The translations under genes were made by a program, and so were the position numbers. From NCBI RefSeq assembly GCF_014109805.1, contig NZ_CP059400.1, forward strand, positions 2,016,001 through 2,080,000: DNA of 64,000 nucleotides, given 5' to 3'. Shown here piece after piece: positions 9,177 to 19,971 of the stretch. Under the pieces are notes generated by a model, which was not told the origin of the DNA, searched no databases, and was given only the letters and a program-made list of their open reading frames with translations. Position 1 is the stretch's first letter; every line of letters begins with the position of its first letter. The stretch comes from Legionella sp. PC1000 (lineage in GTDB: Bacteria > Pseudomonadota > Gammaproteobacteria > Legionellales > Legionellaceae).

Positions 9177-10304
9177 ATGACACAAAAAGTAAATCTGCTT
9201 GATTACAATTATCAACAAATGCGTGAACTGCTACATAGCTGGGGAGAACAACCTTATCGAGCTCAGCAGATAATCCAATGGATTCATCAGGCCGGGTTTA
9301 CTGAGTTCACAAAAATGTCAAATCTTAGCAAAGCCTTAAGAGAAAAACTGGCACAGCTGTCATGTGTTAAATTACCAGAAATTGTTGCGTGTCAAAAATC
9401 TAATGATGGCACCCATAAATGGCTCTTGAAACTGGAATGTGGTAATTGTATCGAAACGGTTTTTATTCCGGAAAGCAATCGCGGAACTTTGTGTGTTTCT
9501 TCACAAGTGGGATGTGCTTTGAATTGTTCCTTTTGTTCTACTGCAAAACAAGGTTTTAATCGCAATTTATCTACCGCCGAAATTATCGGCCAAGTTTGGT
9601 TGGCAGTCCGAGAATTATCACAACAAGAAGGAATTCATGACAAAAAAATAACAAATGTAGTCATGATGGGCATGGGAGAGCCATTACTTAATTTTGATAA
9701 TGTGGTGTCCGCAATGAATATTATGATGGATGACTTTGCTTATGGATTATCGAAACGCCGTGTTACTTTAAGTACCTCAGGGGTTTTACCTGATCTCGAG
9801 CGTTTAAGAGAAATTAGTCCTGTTGCTTTGGCCGTTTCGCTGCATGCCCCAAATGATGAGTTAAGAAATGAGCTTGTTCCAATAAATAAGAAATATCCGT
9901 TGACTCAGTTAATGGCTTTATGCAAAAACTATTTTAAGAATGAACCTAGAAGAAAAGTAACTTTCGAATATGTGATGCTCAAGGGAGTTAATGATCAACC
10001 AGAGCATGCTAATCAATTGATAAAGTTGTTGCGAAATGTTCCCGCAAAAGTCAATTTAATCCCTTTTAATCCTTTTCCAATGACTCAATATGAGCGCTCA
10101 TCCCAAGAAACAATTGATGCATTTAGAGATAGGTTAATCGCTCATGGTATTAATACGATTACTCGAAAAACACGGGGTGACGATATTGATGCAGCATGCG
10201 GGCAATTAGCTGGAGAGGTTAAGGATAGAACAAGTCGTTCTCAAAGATGGCAAAAATTGCATTTTATACCTAAAGCAAACCAAGAACAGCACGCAGCAGA
10301 ATAG
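9177..10304 (+). CDS. rlmN: Dual-specificity 23S rRNA/tRNA adenine-C2 methyltransferase
   Basis: A 375-residue radical-SAM enzyme that methylates C2 of A2503 in 23S rRNA, and A37 of some tRNAs. The Fe-S cluster motif is [15 protein letters not shown] (CX3CX2C). Also visible are [26 protein letters not shown] and [14 protein letters not shown]. Near the end, [10 protein letters not shown] contains the second catalytic cysteine region. GGAG lies 6 bases before the ATG. It opens the conserved rlmN-to-der gene block. Confidence 0.96.
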   Translation: MTQKVNLLDYNYQQMRELLHSWGEQPYRAQQIIQWIHQAGFTEFTKMSNLSKALREKLAQLSCVKLPEIVACQKSNDGTHKWLLKLECGNCIETVFIPESNRGTLCVSSQVGCALNCSFCSTAKQGFNRNLSTAEIIGQVWLAVRELSQQEGIHDKKITNVVMMGMGEPLLNFDNVVSAMNIMMDDFAYGLSKRRVTLSTSGVLPDLERLREISPVALAVSLHAPNDELRNELVPINKKYPLTQLMALCKNYFKNEPRRKVTFEYVMLKGVNDQPEHANQLIKLLRNVPAKVNLIPFNPFPMTQYERSSQETIDAFRDRLIAHGINTITRKTRGDDIDAACGQLAGEVKDRTSRSQRWQKLHFIPKANQEQHAAE

Positions 10305-10439
10305 TGAAAAATGCCTTGGGTTTAACAAAGCAATTAATTCGGGAATCACAATAAAATCATTATTTGTGACAAATTATTTTTAATTTAGTTGTAAGCGGTT
10401 ATAATGCGCTATCATTTCTAACCTTAGTGTGAAAATACT

Positions 10440-11219
10440 GTGTTGAAAAAGGTTTATCTCTTGCTTGTTATGACTTGCCTATTTTTGCAGGCATGCGCAC
10501 ATGATGGAGAAAGCGAAGAACAAAATTTTAAAAAACCGGATCTCAGTAAGGCTGCGTCATACAATGTTCAGTTAGGATTAGGGTATTTAAAGCAGGGTGA
10601 TAGGCCAAGAGCGAAAAAAAAGATCCTTACTGCATTGGAGCAAGAGCCCACCTCACCTGATGTTAATTCGGCAATGGCTTATTATTTTGAACAAACCAAA
10701 GAATTAGATCAGGCAGAGAAATATTATTTGAAAGCCATATCACTAGCAAAAAATGGAGGCTCGCAACTTAACAATTACGGTGCCTTTTTATGTCGACAAG
10801 GTGATTATAAAAAAGCTGAGACTTACTTTTTAAAAGCCGTTAATGATTTAAAGTATTTGCATACTGCAGGAGCCTATGAAAATGCAGGCCTTTGCGCTTT
10901 ATCAACCCCTAATGAGGATAAGGCAAAGCTTTATTTTGCAAAAGCATTAAATCAGGATCCTTTACGGAAAGTATCTTTTTATGAATTACTAAAACTTGAA
11001 ATTAAGGCCAAACGAGATGCAGAGGCATTTGCGCTAATACAAAAGCATTCTGATTTAGTTTTGAATGACAGGGTATTATTATCTTTAGCCAAAGAGGTTT
11101 GTGATAAAGTTGGGCAACACACTTTAGCTGCAGAATATGAACAAAACATGAATAATTTGAATTCCAATATCGATAATAGTGGAGTAAATAATGACTATAA
11201 CAACCACCACACTGGATGA
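10440..11219 (+). CDS. pilF: Type IV pilus biogenesis TPR lipoprotein PilF/PilW
   Basis: A 259-residue outer-membrane lipoprotein. The signal peptide ends in the lipobox LQAC (about residues 17-20). It is followed by tetratricopeptide repeats (for example LGLGYLKQGDRPRAKKK, AEKYYLKAISLA, AETYFLKAVNDL). In other bacteria PilF/PilW stabilises the PilQ secretin. The start is GTG at 10440 or TTG at 10443. A TATAAT box lies at 10400-10405. The 3' end overlaps rodZ by 29 bases. Confidence 0.9.
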   Translation: MLKKVYLLLVMTCLFLQACAHDGESEEQNFKKPDLSKAASYNVQLGLGYLKQGDRPRAKKKILTALEQEPTSPDVNSAMAYYFEQTKELDQAEKYYLKAISLAKNGGSQLNNYGAFLCRQGDYKKAETYFLKAVNDLKYLHTAGAYENAGLCALSTPNEDKAKLYFAKALNQDPLRKVSFYELLKLEIKAKRDAEAFALIQKHSDLVLNDRVLLSLAKEVCDKVGQHTLAAEYEQNMNNLNSNIDNSGVNNDYNNHHTG

Positions 11220-11775
11220 GAATATAGTAGAGCATGATAAGAATCCAGGCGAGCAACTTGCCAGTATACGCGAACAAAAAGGGTACACAGTTGAGTATGT
11301 TGCCAATAAATTGCATTTAAGGGCTCGTATTATTGAATTAATTGAAAATAATGAATTTCATTTATTACCTGAGCCTGTTTTTGTTAAAGGATATTTGCGT
11401 GCGTATGCTAAGTTACTCGGCACATCTCCAGAGCCTTATCTGGCAATATTTAATGCTCAGTTTGTTGTCGAAAAAAAATCTGATCGAGCCCTCTTATGGC
11501 AGCAAAGCAAGCGTGAATCGCATAAAGCAGAACATATTATTCGTTGGTTTACAATTTTGTTTGCCTTAGGTGTGATTGTGGCTGTAGGAATGTGGTGGCA
11601 AAAAAATAGAGATACGCAACAGATATTTCCGACAAAGACAGCCCCTGTTGATTTATCATTAAATCAAACACCAACAATTGAAACTAAAGAACTTAAACTC
11701 ACTGATATCTCAAAAATGCAATCTATGTTAGATCCAAAACCGGAAATGTCTCCTATGGAGAAGTTAGGTGACTGA
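11191..11775 (+). CDS. rodZ: RodZ-like helix-turn-helix membrane protein (short form)
   Basis: A 194-residue protein with an N-terminal Cro/CI-type helix-turn-helix of the HTH_25 type ([20 protein letters not shown], then [15 protein letters not shown]). A single transmembrane helix follows (about 115-134, [18 protein letters not shown]) and then only about 60 periplasmic residues. E. coli RodZ has about 337 residues with a C-terminal beta domain, which is absent here. It occupies the canonical rodZ place between pilF and hisS. In the family it links MreB to the elongation machinery. It overlaps both neighbours. Confidence 0.82.
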   Translation: MTITTTTLDENIVEHDKNPGEQLASIREQKGYTVEYVANKLHLRARIIELIENNEFHLLPEPVFVKGYLRAYAKLLGTSPEPYLAIFNAQFVVEKKSDRALLWQQSKRESHKAEHIIRWFTILFALGVIVAVGMWWQKNRDTQQIFPTKTAPVDLSLNQTPTIETKELKLTDISKMQSMLDPKPEMSPMEKLGD

Positions 11776-13045
11776 ACGAATTCAAGCAATACGTGGAATG
11801 AATGATATTTTGCCTGAGACAACAGTTTTTTGGCGTTCCATCGAACAGATTTTCGTGAGTGTATTGTCCAGTTATGGTTATCAGGAAATACGTTTCCCAC
11901 TTATTGAAAGTACCCAGCTATTTAAGCGGACTATAGGTGAGGTAACTGATATAGTCGAAAAAGAAATGTATACTTTTAATGACTTAAACGGGGATAGTAT
12001 TACTTTAAGGCCGGAAGGAACAGCTGGCTGTGTTCGTGCCTGCCTGCAAAATGGGCTTTTGCATAATCAGCAACAAAAATTGTGGTATATGGGACCAATG
12101 TTTCGTCATGAAAGACCACAGAAAGGACGGTATAGACAGTTCAATCAATTAGGTGTTGAAGCATTTGGTATGGCAGGTGCGATGGTTGAGTTGGAATTAA
12201 TTTCTATATGCCGTAAGTTTTGGGAGGAATTAGGATTTGCAGATATTGTTCAATTACAAGTGAATACCTTAGGTGAGTTAACCGAGCGCCATCATTATAA
12301 AAAAATTCTCGTTGAGTATTTGACAGATCATGAAAATCAGTTGGATGAAGACAGCAAACGCAGGTTAACTCGAAATCCATTGCGTATTTTGGACAGTAAA
12401 AACCCAGAAATGCAACAGTTACTGGCAAATGCACCTAAACTGATTGATGTTCTTGGTGAAGAAAGTCGTGCACATTTCCGGTCTTTTTGCGATGGCTTGG
12501 ATGCATTAAAGATCCCTTACGTAATTAATCCCGTTTTGGTGAGAGGTCTGGATTATTACGGACATACAGTGTTTGAATGGGTTACTGATAAATTAGGCAG
12601 TCAATCTACGGTATGTGCTGGAGGACGATACGATATATTAATCGAACAATTAGGCGGCAATCCAACCCCTGCAGTAGGTTTTGCATTAGGTATCGAAAGA
12701 ATATACCTGCTTTTGGAAACCTTGAGTCTTCTGCAACAAGAGAGTAAAAAGAATGCATTATATCTTATTGCTACGAATGATCAGGCTGTGGTGCGTGGTC
12801 TTGTGATTTCCGAACGGATACGCAAGGCTTATCCAACAATAGAAGTGTCAGTAAATACTGCGGGTGGAAGTTTTAAAAGCCAATTCAAAAAAGCAGATAA
12901 AAGCGGTGCGCGCTTGGCGTTAATTTTAGGTGAAGATGAATTGGCTAAAGAACAAATTAGTATTAAAGATCTACGTAATGAGACTGAGCAAATTACAGTG
13001 GATCAAAATATGATTAATCAGGTCTTGAAAGATTATTTAGAGTGA
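11768..13045 (+). CDS. hisS: Histidyl-tRNA synthetase
   Basis: A 425-residue class II aminoacyl-tRNA synthetase. It shows the motif 2 region [20 protein letters not shown], the histidine-specific block [15 protein letters not shown], and a GFALGIERI motif 3. The C-terminal anticodon-binding domain covers about 325-425. Translation starts at GTG and overlaps the rodZ stop by 8 bases. ispG, which precedes hisS in E. coli, is not here. Confidence 0.96.
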   Translation: MTERIQAIRGMNDILPETTVFWRSIEQIFVSVLSSYGYQEIRFPLIESTQLFKRTIGEVTDIVEKEMYTFNDLNGDSITLRPEGTAGCVRACLQNGLLHNQQQKLWYMGPMFRHERPQKGRYRQFNQLGVEAFGMAGAMVELELISICRKFWEELGFADIVQLQVNTLGELTERHHYKKILVEYLTDHENQLDEDSKRRLTRNPLRILDSKNPEMQQLLANAPKLIDVLGEESRAHFRSFCDGLDALKIPYVINPVLVRGLDYYGHTVFEWVTDKLGSQSTVCAGGRYDILIEQLGGNPTPAVGFALGIERIYLLLETLSLLQQESKKNALYLIATNDQAVVRGLVISERIRKAYPTIEVSVNTAGGSFKSQFKKADKSGARLALILGEDELAKEQISIKDLRNETEQITVDQNMINQVLKDYLE

Positions 13046-13060
13046 GTGCGGGAGAATGTT

Positions 13061-13735
13061 ATGTCAGTGTATATGACTGAAGAGGAACAACTAGAATCGA
13101 TAAAGAAATGGTGGAAGCAATACGGTAATCTTGTCACCGTAGTATTATCGCTTATACTCTTTGGTATTGCCGGCTATCGATATTTGCATTGGCATCAAGC
13201 AAAGATTACTCAACAAGCTTCTGTGGCCTATGAGCAAATGATGGTTGCTCTTTCAAACCAAAATATCAAAGGGGTAAGAGCCTATGCTAATGAGTTGATT
13301 CATCAGCATAGTAGTACAGTTTACGCTGATGCGGCGCATCTGACACTTGCAAAAATCTATGTCTCAAAAAATAAACTGGATAAAGCTACAGATGAGCTGA
13401 AGGCGGTTGCTGCAAATAGTAAAATGCCGGCTTTAAAGCAAATTGCTAAAATTCGTATGGCGCGTATCTTTGCAGCTGAGAAGTCTTATACAAATGCTCT
13501 TAATGAATTAAGCAGCATCGATGATAAAACTTATTTACCAGTTATTAATGAATTAAAAGGCGACATTTATGGATCTACAGGCCAATATCAGGAAGCTATG
13601 AGCTCCTATAAACTGGCTTTAGATGAAGTAAAAAATAATGGAATGGGTAATCTATTTTTAGAAATGAAAACTAATGAGATAGCCAGTAAATCGCACTCAA
13701 TGATTTCTGGAGATAAAAAGGTAAAGTCTGTATAA
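13061..13735 (+). CDS. yfgM: YfgM family TPR protein, ancillary SecYEG translocon subunit
   Basis: A 224-residue protein with one N-terminal transmembrane segment (about 21-40, LVTVVLSLILFGIAGYRYL) and a periplasmic TPR region. The N-terminal sequence EEEQLESIKKWWKQYGN is the family signature. YfgM associates with the SecYEG/PpiD translocon in E. coli. The ATG at 13061 is preferred over a GTG at 13046 because GGGAG lies about 7 bases before it. Gene order hisS-yfgM-bamB supports the call. Confidence 0.9.
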   Translation: MSVYMTEEEQLESIKKWWKQYGNLVTVVLSLILFGIAGYRYLHWHQAKITQQASVAYEQMMVALSNQNIKGVRAYANELIHQHSSTVYADAAHLTLAKIYVSKNKLDKATDELKAVAANSKMPALKQIAKIRMARIFAAEKSYTNALNELSSIDDKTYLPVINELKGDIYGSTGQYQEAMSSYKLALDEVKNNGMGNLFLEMKTNEIASKSHSMISGDKKVKSV

Positions 13736-13812
13736 CTACTATTAGTCCTACTTGTGGACGTAATAGATGATTTTTTATTGATACATTTTGTAAAAGTTGA
13801 GGTTTAATTTTC

Positions 13813-14967
13813 ATGAAAATGAAATTATTTATTTTAATTCTCTGTGCCTTAGTTCAAGGATGTTCAAAACTTGATGACTATATGTTGGGCAAAGACAACA
13901 CGCCAAAACCCAAAGAACTCAAGCTAATAAAGGATAAAATTAAAGTTGAGCAAAATTGGGCGGTGTCTGCTGGTAAATCATCAAAAAATAAAGAATATTT
14001 AAGGCTGAAACCAGTAGTTAAGAGCGGAGTTATTTATACCGCTGATGCCAGTGGATTAGTTCGTGCTATTAATAAGCATAATGGCGAGGTGAAATGGACT
14101 ACGGCATTGAAACATGGCTTGGTTAGCGGCCCTGCTGTAGCCAGTGGATATATCGTTTTGGGTACCAATAACTCGTCATTGGTTGTATTAAATAAAAACA
14201 ACGGTAATAAATTATGGCACAAAAAGGTTACTGGTGAAATTTTATCACCACCGGCTATCTTAGGTGGAAAAGTTATCGTGAAGACGATTGACGGCAAAGT
14301 TTACGCATTTAATGCAGCAGACGGAAAACAAATATGGATGGCAGAACATGGTTCACCCAGTTTAATCTTGAAGGCAAGCTCATCACCCGTTGGCATGGGA
14401 AATTTGGTGTTGATTGGTTTTTCTGATGGAAAATTAGATGCCCTGGATGTAAAAACAGGCCGTGTTATGTGGCAACGCAGCATTGCTTATGCATCAGGTC
14501 CAAGCGACGTGGAACGATTGGTTGATATTGATGCTGATCCAATTGTAGAAAATAATGTGGTTTATCTCGCCAGCTATCAAGGTTATATAGGGGCACTGTC
14601 TTTGTCAGATGGACAATTTATTTGGAGAAAACCAAGTTCCGTATATAAGAATATGGTTTTAAGCGGTAATACCTTATATGTAACAGACAGTCATGATGTC
14701 ATTTGGTCCATTGATAAACGTAATGGTCAAGTTAATTGGAAACAGACTGGTCTAAAGGCAAGAATATTAACTGAACCTGCGTTAATAAAAAATGATTTAG
14801 TAGTAGGTGATAAAACCGGTTATCTACATTTTATTGATGCTCAAACAGGTGAAATTATAGCTCGCACAAAGGTTTCTGCAGGTGTCAGTATTTCTCCAAG
14901 CGTAGTTGGAAGAAAGTTATTTGTGTCAACAGACAACGGAATGCTTAATCAATTATCTGTGAGTTAA
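13813..14967 (+). CDS. bamB: Outer membrane protein assembly factor BamB
   Basis: A 384-residue lipoprotein with signal peptide and lipobox VQGC (about residues 14-17). It is followed by repeated PQQ-like beta-propeller blades, e.g. VRAINKHNGEVKWT, LVVLNKNNGNKLWH, VYAFNAADGKQIWM and LDALDVKTGRVMWQ. BamB is the propeller subunit of the BAM complex that inserts outer-membrane beta-barrels. Der follows three bases after the stop codon. Confidence 0.95.
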   Translation: MKMKLFILILCALVQGCSKLDDYMLGKDNTPKPKELKLIKDKIKVEQNWAVSAGKSSKNKEYLRLKPVVKSGVIYTADASGLVRAINKHNGEVKWTTALKHGLVSGPAVASGYIVLGTNNSSLVVLNKNNGNKLWHKKVTGEILSPPAILGGKVIVKTIDGKVYAFNAADGKQIWMAEHGSPSLILKASSSPVGMGNLVLIGFSDGKLDALDVKTGRVMWQRSIAYASGPSDVERLVDIDADPIVENNVVYLASYQGYIGALSLSDGQFIWRKPSSVYKNMVLSGNTLYVTDSHDVIWSIDKRNGQVNWKQTGLKARILTEPALIKNDLVVGDKTGYLHFIDAQTGEIIARTKVSAGVSISPSVVGRKLFVSTDNGMLNQLSVS

Positions 14968-14970
14968 TAA

Positions 14971-16371
14971 ATGATCCCTGTGATTGCACTTGTTGGACGC
15001 CCTAATGTTGGTAAGTCTACTTTATTTAATAGACTTACCAAGACTCAAGACGCACTTGTTGCGGACTTTCCTGGTTTAACTCGTGACAGACAGTATGGTC
15101 AAGCTCAACATGAAAACAAACACTATATCGTTGTTGACACTGGCGGCATAGGTGTTGATGATATTGCTGTTGATAATTTAATGTCCAAACAATCGGAGAT
15201 AGCGCTTAGTGAGGCTGATATTGTGCTTTTTTTGGTTGATGGACGAGCTGGTTTGACTGGAATAGATGAAAAAATTGCCAGCAATTTGCGTAAATTAAAT
15301 AAAAAAGTCCACCTTGTTGTTAATAAAACCGAAGGGCTGGATGATGATGTTGCTTGTGCCGATTTCCATGGGTTAGGAATTGCTGATACTCACTCTATTT
15401 CTTCATCACATGGCAGTGGTATAAGCGCATTGCTGGATGATGTTTTATCGCCATTTGCAGCACAAGCAGATAAAAATGAAGAAGATAATGTAATTAAAAT
15501 TGCCTTTGCTGGCCGCCCTAATGTTGGAAAATCAACTTTAATTAATCGAATTCTGGGTGAGGAACGAGTCGTTGTTTATGATATGCCTGGTACAACCAGA
15601 GACAGTATTGCAATTCCTTTTATCAGGGATGAACAGAACTACATTTTGATTGACACTGCAGGCGTTCGTAGAAAATCCCGAGTTGATGAAAAAATAGAAA
15701 AATTCTCTGTGATCAAAACGCTTCAAGCTATTGAAGAATCCAATGTATGCTTGCAAGTTCTGGATGCTAGAGAAGGAATTACTGATCAGGATATGAATTT
15801 GCTTGGGTTTATTATTGAATCCGGTAAAGCACTGGTTATTGCAGTGAATAAATGGGATGGCTTGGATGAAGAGCATAAGGAAAATGTAAAAAGCGAATTG
15901 TCCAGAAGATTGCATTTTGCGAATTTTGCCAAAATTAGGTTTATTTCGGCCTTGCATGGCAGTGGTGTTGGGGGATTATTTAAAGATATAAATGAAGCTT
16001 ATGCTTCAGCCATTCAATCTTTTTCAACGCCACGGTTAACTCGTTTACTTCAAGATATCAGCACGAAACATACCCCTCCTTGTGTGAATGGTCGCAGGAT
16101 AAAATTGAGGTATGCCCATCTTGGAGGCCACAACCCACCAGTAATTGTAATTCATGGGAATCAATTGGCTGATTTACCGGATAGCTACAAACGTTATCTG
16201 AATAATGAATTTATTAAACATCTGGGATTAATCGGAACGCCTTTAAAATTGGAGTTTAAAGGCGGAACAAATCCTTTTGCCAATAAAAAAGTTAAATTAT
16301 CACAGCGCCAGGTGAATAAGAAAAGAAGATTAATGAGTCATGTTAAAAAGCGATCAAAAGGAAAAAAATAA
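14971..16371 (+). CDS. der: GTPase Der (EngA), ribosome biogenesis
   Basis: A 466-residue tandem-GTPase. Two G domains carry [10 protein letters not shown]-loops (residues about 8-16 and 180-188), with DTGG/DTAG switch II and NKTE/NKWD specificity motifs. The C-terminal KH-like domain ends in a basic tail ([20 protein letters not shown]). It acts in 50S subunit assembly. It is the last gene of the conserved block. Confidence 0.97.
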   Translation: MIPVIALVGRPNVGKSTLFNRLTKTQDALVADFPGLTRDRQYGQAQHENKHYIVVDTGGIGVDDIAVDNLMSKQSEIALSEADIVLFLVDGRAGLTGIDEKIASNLRKLNKKVHLVVNKTEGLDDDVACADFHGLGIADTHSISSSHGSGISALLDDVLSPFAAQADKNEEDNVIKIAFAGRPNVGKSTLINRILGEERVVVYDMPGTTRDSIAIPFIRDEQNYILIDTAGVRRKSRVDEKIEKFSVIKTLQAIEESNVCLQVLDAREGITDQDMNLLGFIIESGKALVIAVNKWDGLDEEHKENVKSELSRRLHFANFAKIRFISALHGSGVGGLFKDINEAYASAIQSFSTPRLTRLLQDISTKHTPPCVNGRRIKLRYAHLGGHNPPVIVIHGNQLADLPDSYKRYLNNEFIKHLGLIGTPLKLEFKGGTNPFANKKVKLSQRQVNKKRRLMSHVKKRSKGKK

Positions 16372-16392
16372 GTGCTATTTGCGTTAGTATCG

Positions 16393-17403
16393 CTATTTCT
16401 TAGCAGGACCTAGATCTGAAACGGGATTTTCTTTTTGAATTTGCTCAAACATTTTTCTTGTAGACGTTTTGAAATGGAAAAAGCTGTTTCGTGGCGTATC
16501 AATAATTTGAGCATTTGCTTCGTGCTCAATGTACTGTTTAATATCATCCATTAAATCGTGTAAATTATGTTTACCACCTGTTAATTTATCGTATTGTTGT
16601 TGATAAAGAGTTTTTAATAATTCAAATTTTTTATAACTTTCGTCCATGCCCTTACTTGAACCAGACTTCGCTATTTTATCCATCCTTTTATACATGCGGT
16701 TCAAAATTTCCCACTCTTGCTTGTTTTCTGGATTTTTTAACACTGGAGGGGGTGGGGGATATATAAATAATTTGTCACTTATCTTGCCGTTACTTAAGTG
16801 CGCTTTAAATGGAAGCGATCTAAGAAAAAATGAAGAGACATTAGGTAATGATTCTGCGCTCATCGTGGCTTGAGTTAGATGTTTTGCAGCTGTTCTGCAG
16901 TTATTATCTAATGCAATTCCTTGTCTGATTTGTTCTGGATCATAATGAGTATTTCCATCTAAATCGGATAGATCAAGATCTTGGATTCTATTTTTTTTTG
17001 AGGTTGCTATATGGTCTAACCAGGTAAATCTTATTTCATCTTGCTCTGAAGGATCTCCGGTATCATTCACCCAATTTGAAGGGACAGCGAAGGCTGCGGC
17101 ATTGGCTTTATGAGATATTTTCATCTCCTGCAGGAATTTAATAAGACTTCTATATTGACTTTGTGAAATAGAAAACGCTTGGATGTCAATAAGACTTTGA
17201 CTTTTTTTTGGCATTCGTTCATTAGTTAAATATGTTCCTAGAAGCCCACCCCTACGACCAAACATTCCAATTACAAATTGTTCTTGTGTTTCAGAATCCT
17301 TAACACCTATTATCATATAAGAGTGATTTTTATAGCCACACACTGCCATGAAAAATTCAGGTTTTTTGCAAGTAAAACTATCTTGATCGTATTTATATCG
17401 CAT
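16393..17403 (-). CDS. Hypothetical protein, possible permuted papain-like fold
   Basis: A 336-residue protein I cannot assign. There is no signal peptide. The N-terminal half has a histidine in GYKNHSYMIIGV, then FSISQSQYRSLIKFLQEMK, then a cysteine in ALDNNCRTAAKHL. The order His, helix with a Y-x-x-L pattern, then N-C followed by a helix recalls circularly permuted papain-like (LRAT/PPPDE-type) enzymes; this is an inference from pattern only. A PPPPP run (about residue 217) and a charged helical C-terminus (KKFELLKTLYQQQYDKL) follow. It sits convergent with der and has the lineage-specific look of Legionella effector candidates. Confidence 0.6.
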   Translation of the reverse strand: MRYKYDQDSFTCKKPEFFMAVCGYKNHSYMIIGVKDSETQEQFVIGMFGRRGGLLGTYLTNERMPKKSQSLIDIQAFSISQSQYRSLIKFLQEMKISHKANAAAFAVPSNWVNDTGDPSEQDEIRFTWLDHIATSKKNRIQDLDLSDLDGNTHYDPEQIRQGIALDNNCRTAAKHLTQATMSAESLPNVSSFFLRSLPFKAHLSNGKISDKLFIYPPPPPVLKNPENKQEWEILNRMYKRMDKIAKSGSSKGMDESYKKFELLKTLYQQQYDKLTGGKHNLHDLMDDIKQYIEHEANAQIIDTPRNSFFHFKTSTRKMFEQIQKENPVSDLGPAKK

Positions 17404-17642
17404 ATACCCAAAACCAAAGTAACATATTTTTACACTATTGGATAATTATATCATCTATATGGTAAGAATTAAATTAAAAAGAACGTTAATTAGTCTAGCT
17501 GAAATCATTAGCATATGATTGGCCTTGAAAAGACCCCAAATCCATCAAAAATATTTTTTGTGGACAAAACATATTTGGAGCCTGTTAAAGGCATCAAGAA
17601 AGGGTATTGGCATAATTACTAACAGTACAGAAAACTTATTTT

Positions 17643-18062
17643 TTAAATCCGTAAAGTTACTACATCACATGGAGCATGATTGACTGCAGCATGTGCTGTA
17701 CTGCCCAAAAATGAGTGCAAACCTATAGAAGAATGACTCCCAATAATAATAAGTTGACAATTTAGCTCTTTCACTTTGCTAAAAATATGCTCTTTAACCG
17801 AGCCTACCTCAACAAATTGTTGCTCACGTGGAATATTAAAATTTTCTCCTATTAAAGATAATACAGTCTGTGCATCATCTTTGGCTGGGTTGGCTAATTC
17901 TGTAAAACCAAGTCCTTGGGCCAACTGAAAACTTGCAGGCAGTTCAATAACATGTAACAGGTATAATTTAGCGTCAAATTGTTTTGCAATCGCGATTGCT
18001 TTTTCTGTGAGATGATTATGTTCTTTAAGCAAATCCGTAGCAAATAAAATATTCTTATACAT
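17643..18062 (-). CDS. Universal stress protein, UspA family
   Basis: A 139-residue single Usp domain. It begins MYKNILFATDLLKEH and ends with IIIGSHSSIGLHSFLGSTA and CDVVTLRI. This fits the ATP-binding G2xG9xG(S/T) motif, with Gly-Leu spacing kept. Such proteins help survival under starvation or stress. It stands alone, with more than 150 bases on each side. Confidence 0.92.
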   Translation of the reverse strand: MYKNILFATDLLKEHNHLTEKAIAIAKQFDAKLYLLHVIELPASFQLAQGLGFTELANPAKDDAQTVLSLIGENFNIPREQQFVEVGSVKEHIFSKVKELNCQLIIIGSHSSIGLHSFLGSTAHAAVNHAPCDVVTLRI

Positions 18063-18232
18063 AGCAGCCTCACAATTGAGTTTATTATTCTAAATAATAG
18101 TCGATTCCTTGATATAAGTACCTATTTTACCTCATAAAATTTGAAATAATTTAGTTTGCCATTATGGCATTATTAAGTATTTCTTCTAGATAACGGACCT
18201 ATGCATCAACTGATTTGCTAATTAGTAAAAGA

Positions 18233-18670
18233 TTATTTATGGAATTCCGATGTTGGCTTTAACTTATAATTAGGATTTATTTCAATTAGAGGAATTAAAA
18301 CAAAATTTCTAGATTGTATATATGGGTGGGGTATTACCAATTTCTTGGAGTGAATAACTTGATTCGCATATAGGAGAATATCAATATCAATAACTCTGGG
18401 CCCCCAACGCTTTTTTCGAATACGTCCTTGTTTTTTTTCAATTCTCTGGCATGCATTCAGTAATTCTAAGGGAGATAAAAGAGTAAAAAGCTCAATCACT
18501 GCATTGCAAAAGTCTTGTTGGCCTTTTAATCCCCAGGCTTTGTTCCAATAAAAGGATGAAACTTTGGTAACAACAGTAGAGTGCAAAGCTTTGATTGATT
18601 TAATTGCTTTTCGGAGTTGACGCTCGGGAACGAACTGATTAGATCCCAATCCTAAATAACAAATATTCAT
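18233..18670 (-). CDS. folK: 2-amino-4-hydroxy-6-hydroxymethyldihydropteridine pyrophosphokinase
   Basis: A 145-residue HPPK that transfers pyrophosphate from ATP to 6-hydroxymethyl-dihydropterin in folate synthesis. It shows YLGLGSNQ at the N-terminus and the signature RWGPRVIDIDILLY, plus IPHPYIQSRNFVLIPL. The start codon overlaps the pcnB stop by four bases (ATGA), the same pcnB-folK pairing as in E. coli. Confidence 0.95.
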   Translation of the reverse strand: MNICYLGLGSNQFVPERQLRKAIKSIKALHSTVVTKVSSFYWNKAWGLKGQQDFCNAVIELFTLLSPLELLNACQRIEKKQGRIRKKRWGPRVIDIDILLYANQVIHSKKLVIPHPYIQSRNFVLIPLIEINPNYKLKPTSEFHK

Positions 18671-19971
18671 TGTGAGTCATCACTGGCTTTAATGCTTTTA
18701 GGTTTTTTACGACGGCGTTTTCGTTTCGTTAAGTCAGGTGTGAGCTGCGCAACCATTGCAGTTTGTTCTGCCTCGTCTGCATCCTGAAATGCTGTCCACC
18801 ATTGTGCAAGTTCCATGGATTCGTCACCTGCAAGAGCACGTAATGCCATAAAATCATAAGCTGCTCTAAAACGTGGATGTTGTAAAAGGTTAAAGGCTCT
18901 TCCTCCTAGTCTCTTGGCAAAACGGTACTGCAACAACCAGATTTCACGAATAATTTGGGTATAGCGCTTAGGAATCGAAATTATTTTGTTTTGCTCTGCA
19001 AGGACAATTGACATCGCCTTTTCTATAGAAGGAAGTGGATCTATTCCGGATTCTTGTAACTCCTTTGCACACTCAATCATAGGAAACCATAAAAGAACTG
19101 CAAATAAAAATGCTGGTGTTACTGGCTTTTCCTCATGAATACGAGTATCTGTATTCTCGAGAGAGATTGTTAATAACGCATTTACGGGATAGGTACTGTT
19201 TAATAGAACATGAGTTTGAGGACATAAATATTGAAATAAGCCATATTTTATGAGCAATCCTTGCACTGCTACTGCATTACCACATTGGTACAGCTTAGTC
19301 ATTTCATCAAATAAACGTGAGTTGGAAACATGAGTAATAAGATGACTAATCTCAGGAAAAGGTGCTTCAGTTTCTCGTGCCAGTTTGAAATTTAATTTTG
19401 CGCTAAAACGAATGGCGCGTAGCATGCGTACAGGGTCTTCCTGATAACGTTTTATTGGATCACCAATCATACGAATGAGCTTTTCTTCAACGTCGTGTAC
19501 ACCACCAGTAAAATCAATAATCGATGAATCGTTAACATTGTAGTACAGTGAGTTAATTGTGAAATCACGTCTCCAAGCATCTTCATCAAGTGAGCCATAA
19601 GCATTATCCCGAACTAACATACCTCGTTCATTTGTTAGTTGACTTTCATCAATAGCTACATGACTTCTAAAGGTAGCGACTTCAATAATTTCGCGATGGA
19701 ATAATATATGAACCAGCTTGAACCGCCGACCTATAATTCGTCCATTTCTAAATAAACTTTTAACTTGATTGGGTGTAGCATCCGTAGCCACATCAAAATC
19801 TTTCGGAGCTTTATGCAGCAGCAAATCCCTGACACTACCTCCTACGATGTATGCTTGGAATCCAGCACCAATTAAGCGGTTAAGCACCTTGAGCGCATTG
19901 CTACTAATGTCCGCTTTAGAAATGGAATGTTTATTCCTTGGGATTATATAAGCTGAAGCAACAGGTTGCAC
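18667..19971 (-). CDS. pcnB: Poly(A) polymerase I
   Basis: A 434-residue nucleotidyltransferase of the class II poly(A) polymerase/CCA-adding fold. It shows AYIVGGSVRDLLLHKAPKDF and the DFDVATDATP catalytic aspartates, IGRRFKLVHI, RRDFTINSLYY and EDPVRMLRAIRF. A basic C-terminal tail (KRKRRRKKPKS) fits RNA binding. It polyadenylates RNA 3' ends to promote decay. A GTG at 19971 is the apparent start; the ribosome site is weak, so the N-terminus is not certain. It is co-transcribed with folK. Confidence 0.92.
   Translation of the reverse strand: MQPVASAYIIPRNKHSISKADISSNALKVLNRLIGAGFQAYIVGGSVRDLLLHKAPKDFDVATDATPNQVKSLFRNGRIIGRRFKLVHILFHREIIEVATFRSHVAIDESQLTNERGMLVRDNAYGSLDEDAWRRDFTINSLYYNVNDSSIIDFTGGVHDVEEKLIRMIGDPIKRYQEDPVRMLRAIRFSAKLNFKLARETEAPFPEISHLITHVSNSRLFDEMTKLYQCGNAVAVQGLLIKYGLFQYLCPQTHVLLNSTYPVNALLTISLENTDTRIHEEKPVTPAFLFAVLLWFPMIECAKELQESGIDPLPSIEKAMSIVLAEQNKIISIPKRYTQIIREIWLLQYRFAKRLGGRAFNLLQHPRFRAAYDFMALRALAGDESMELAQWWTAFQDADEAEQTAMVAQLTPDLTKRKRRRKKPKSIKASDDSQ

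Noticed and set aside
16020..16380. Possible frameshift at the C-terminus of der
   Set aside because: The frame is continuous with a normal basic C-terminal tail and family length.
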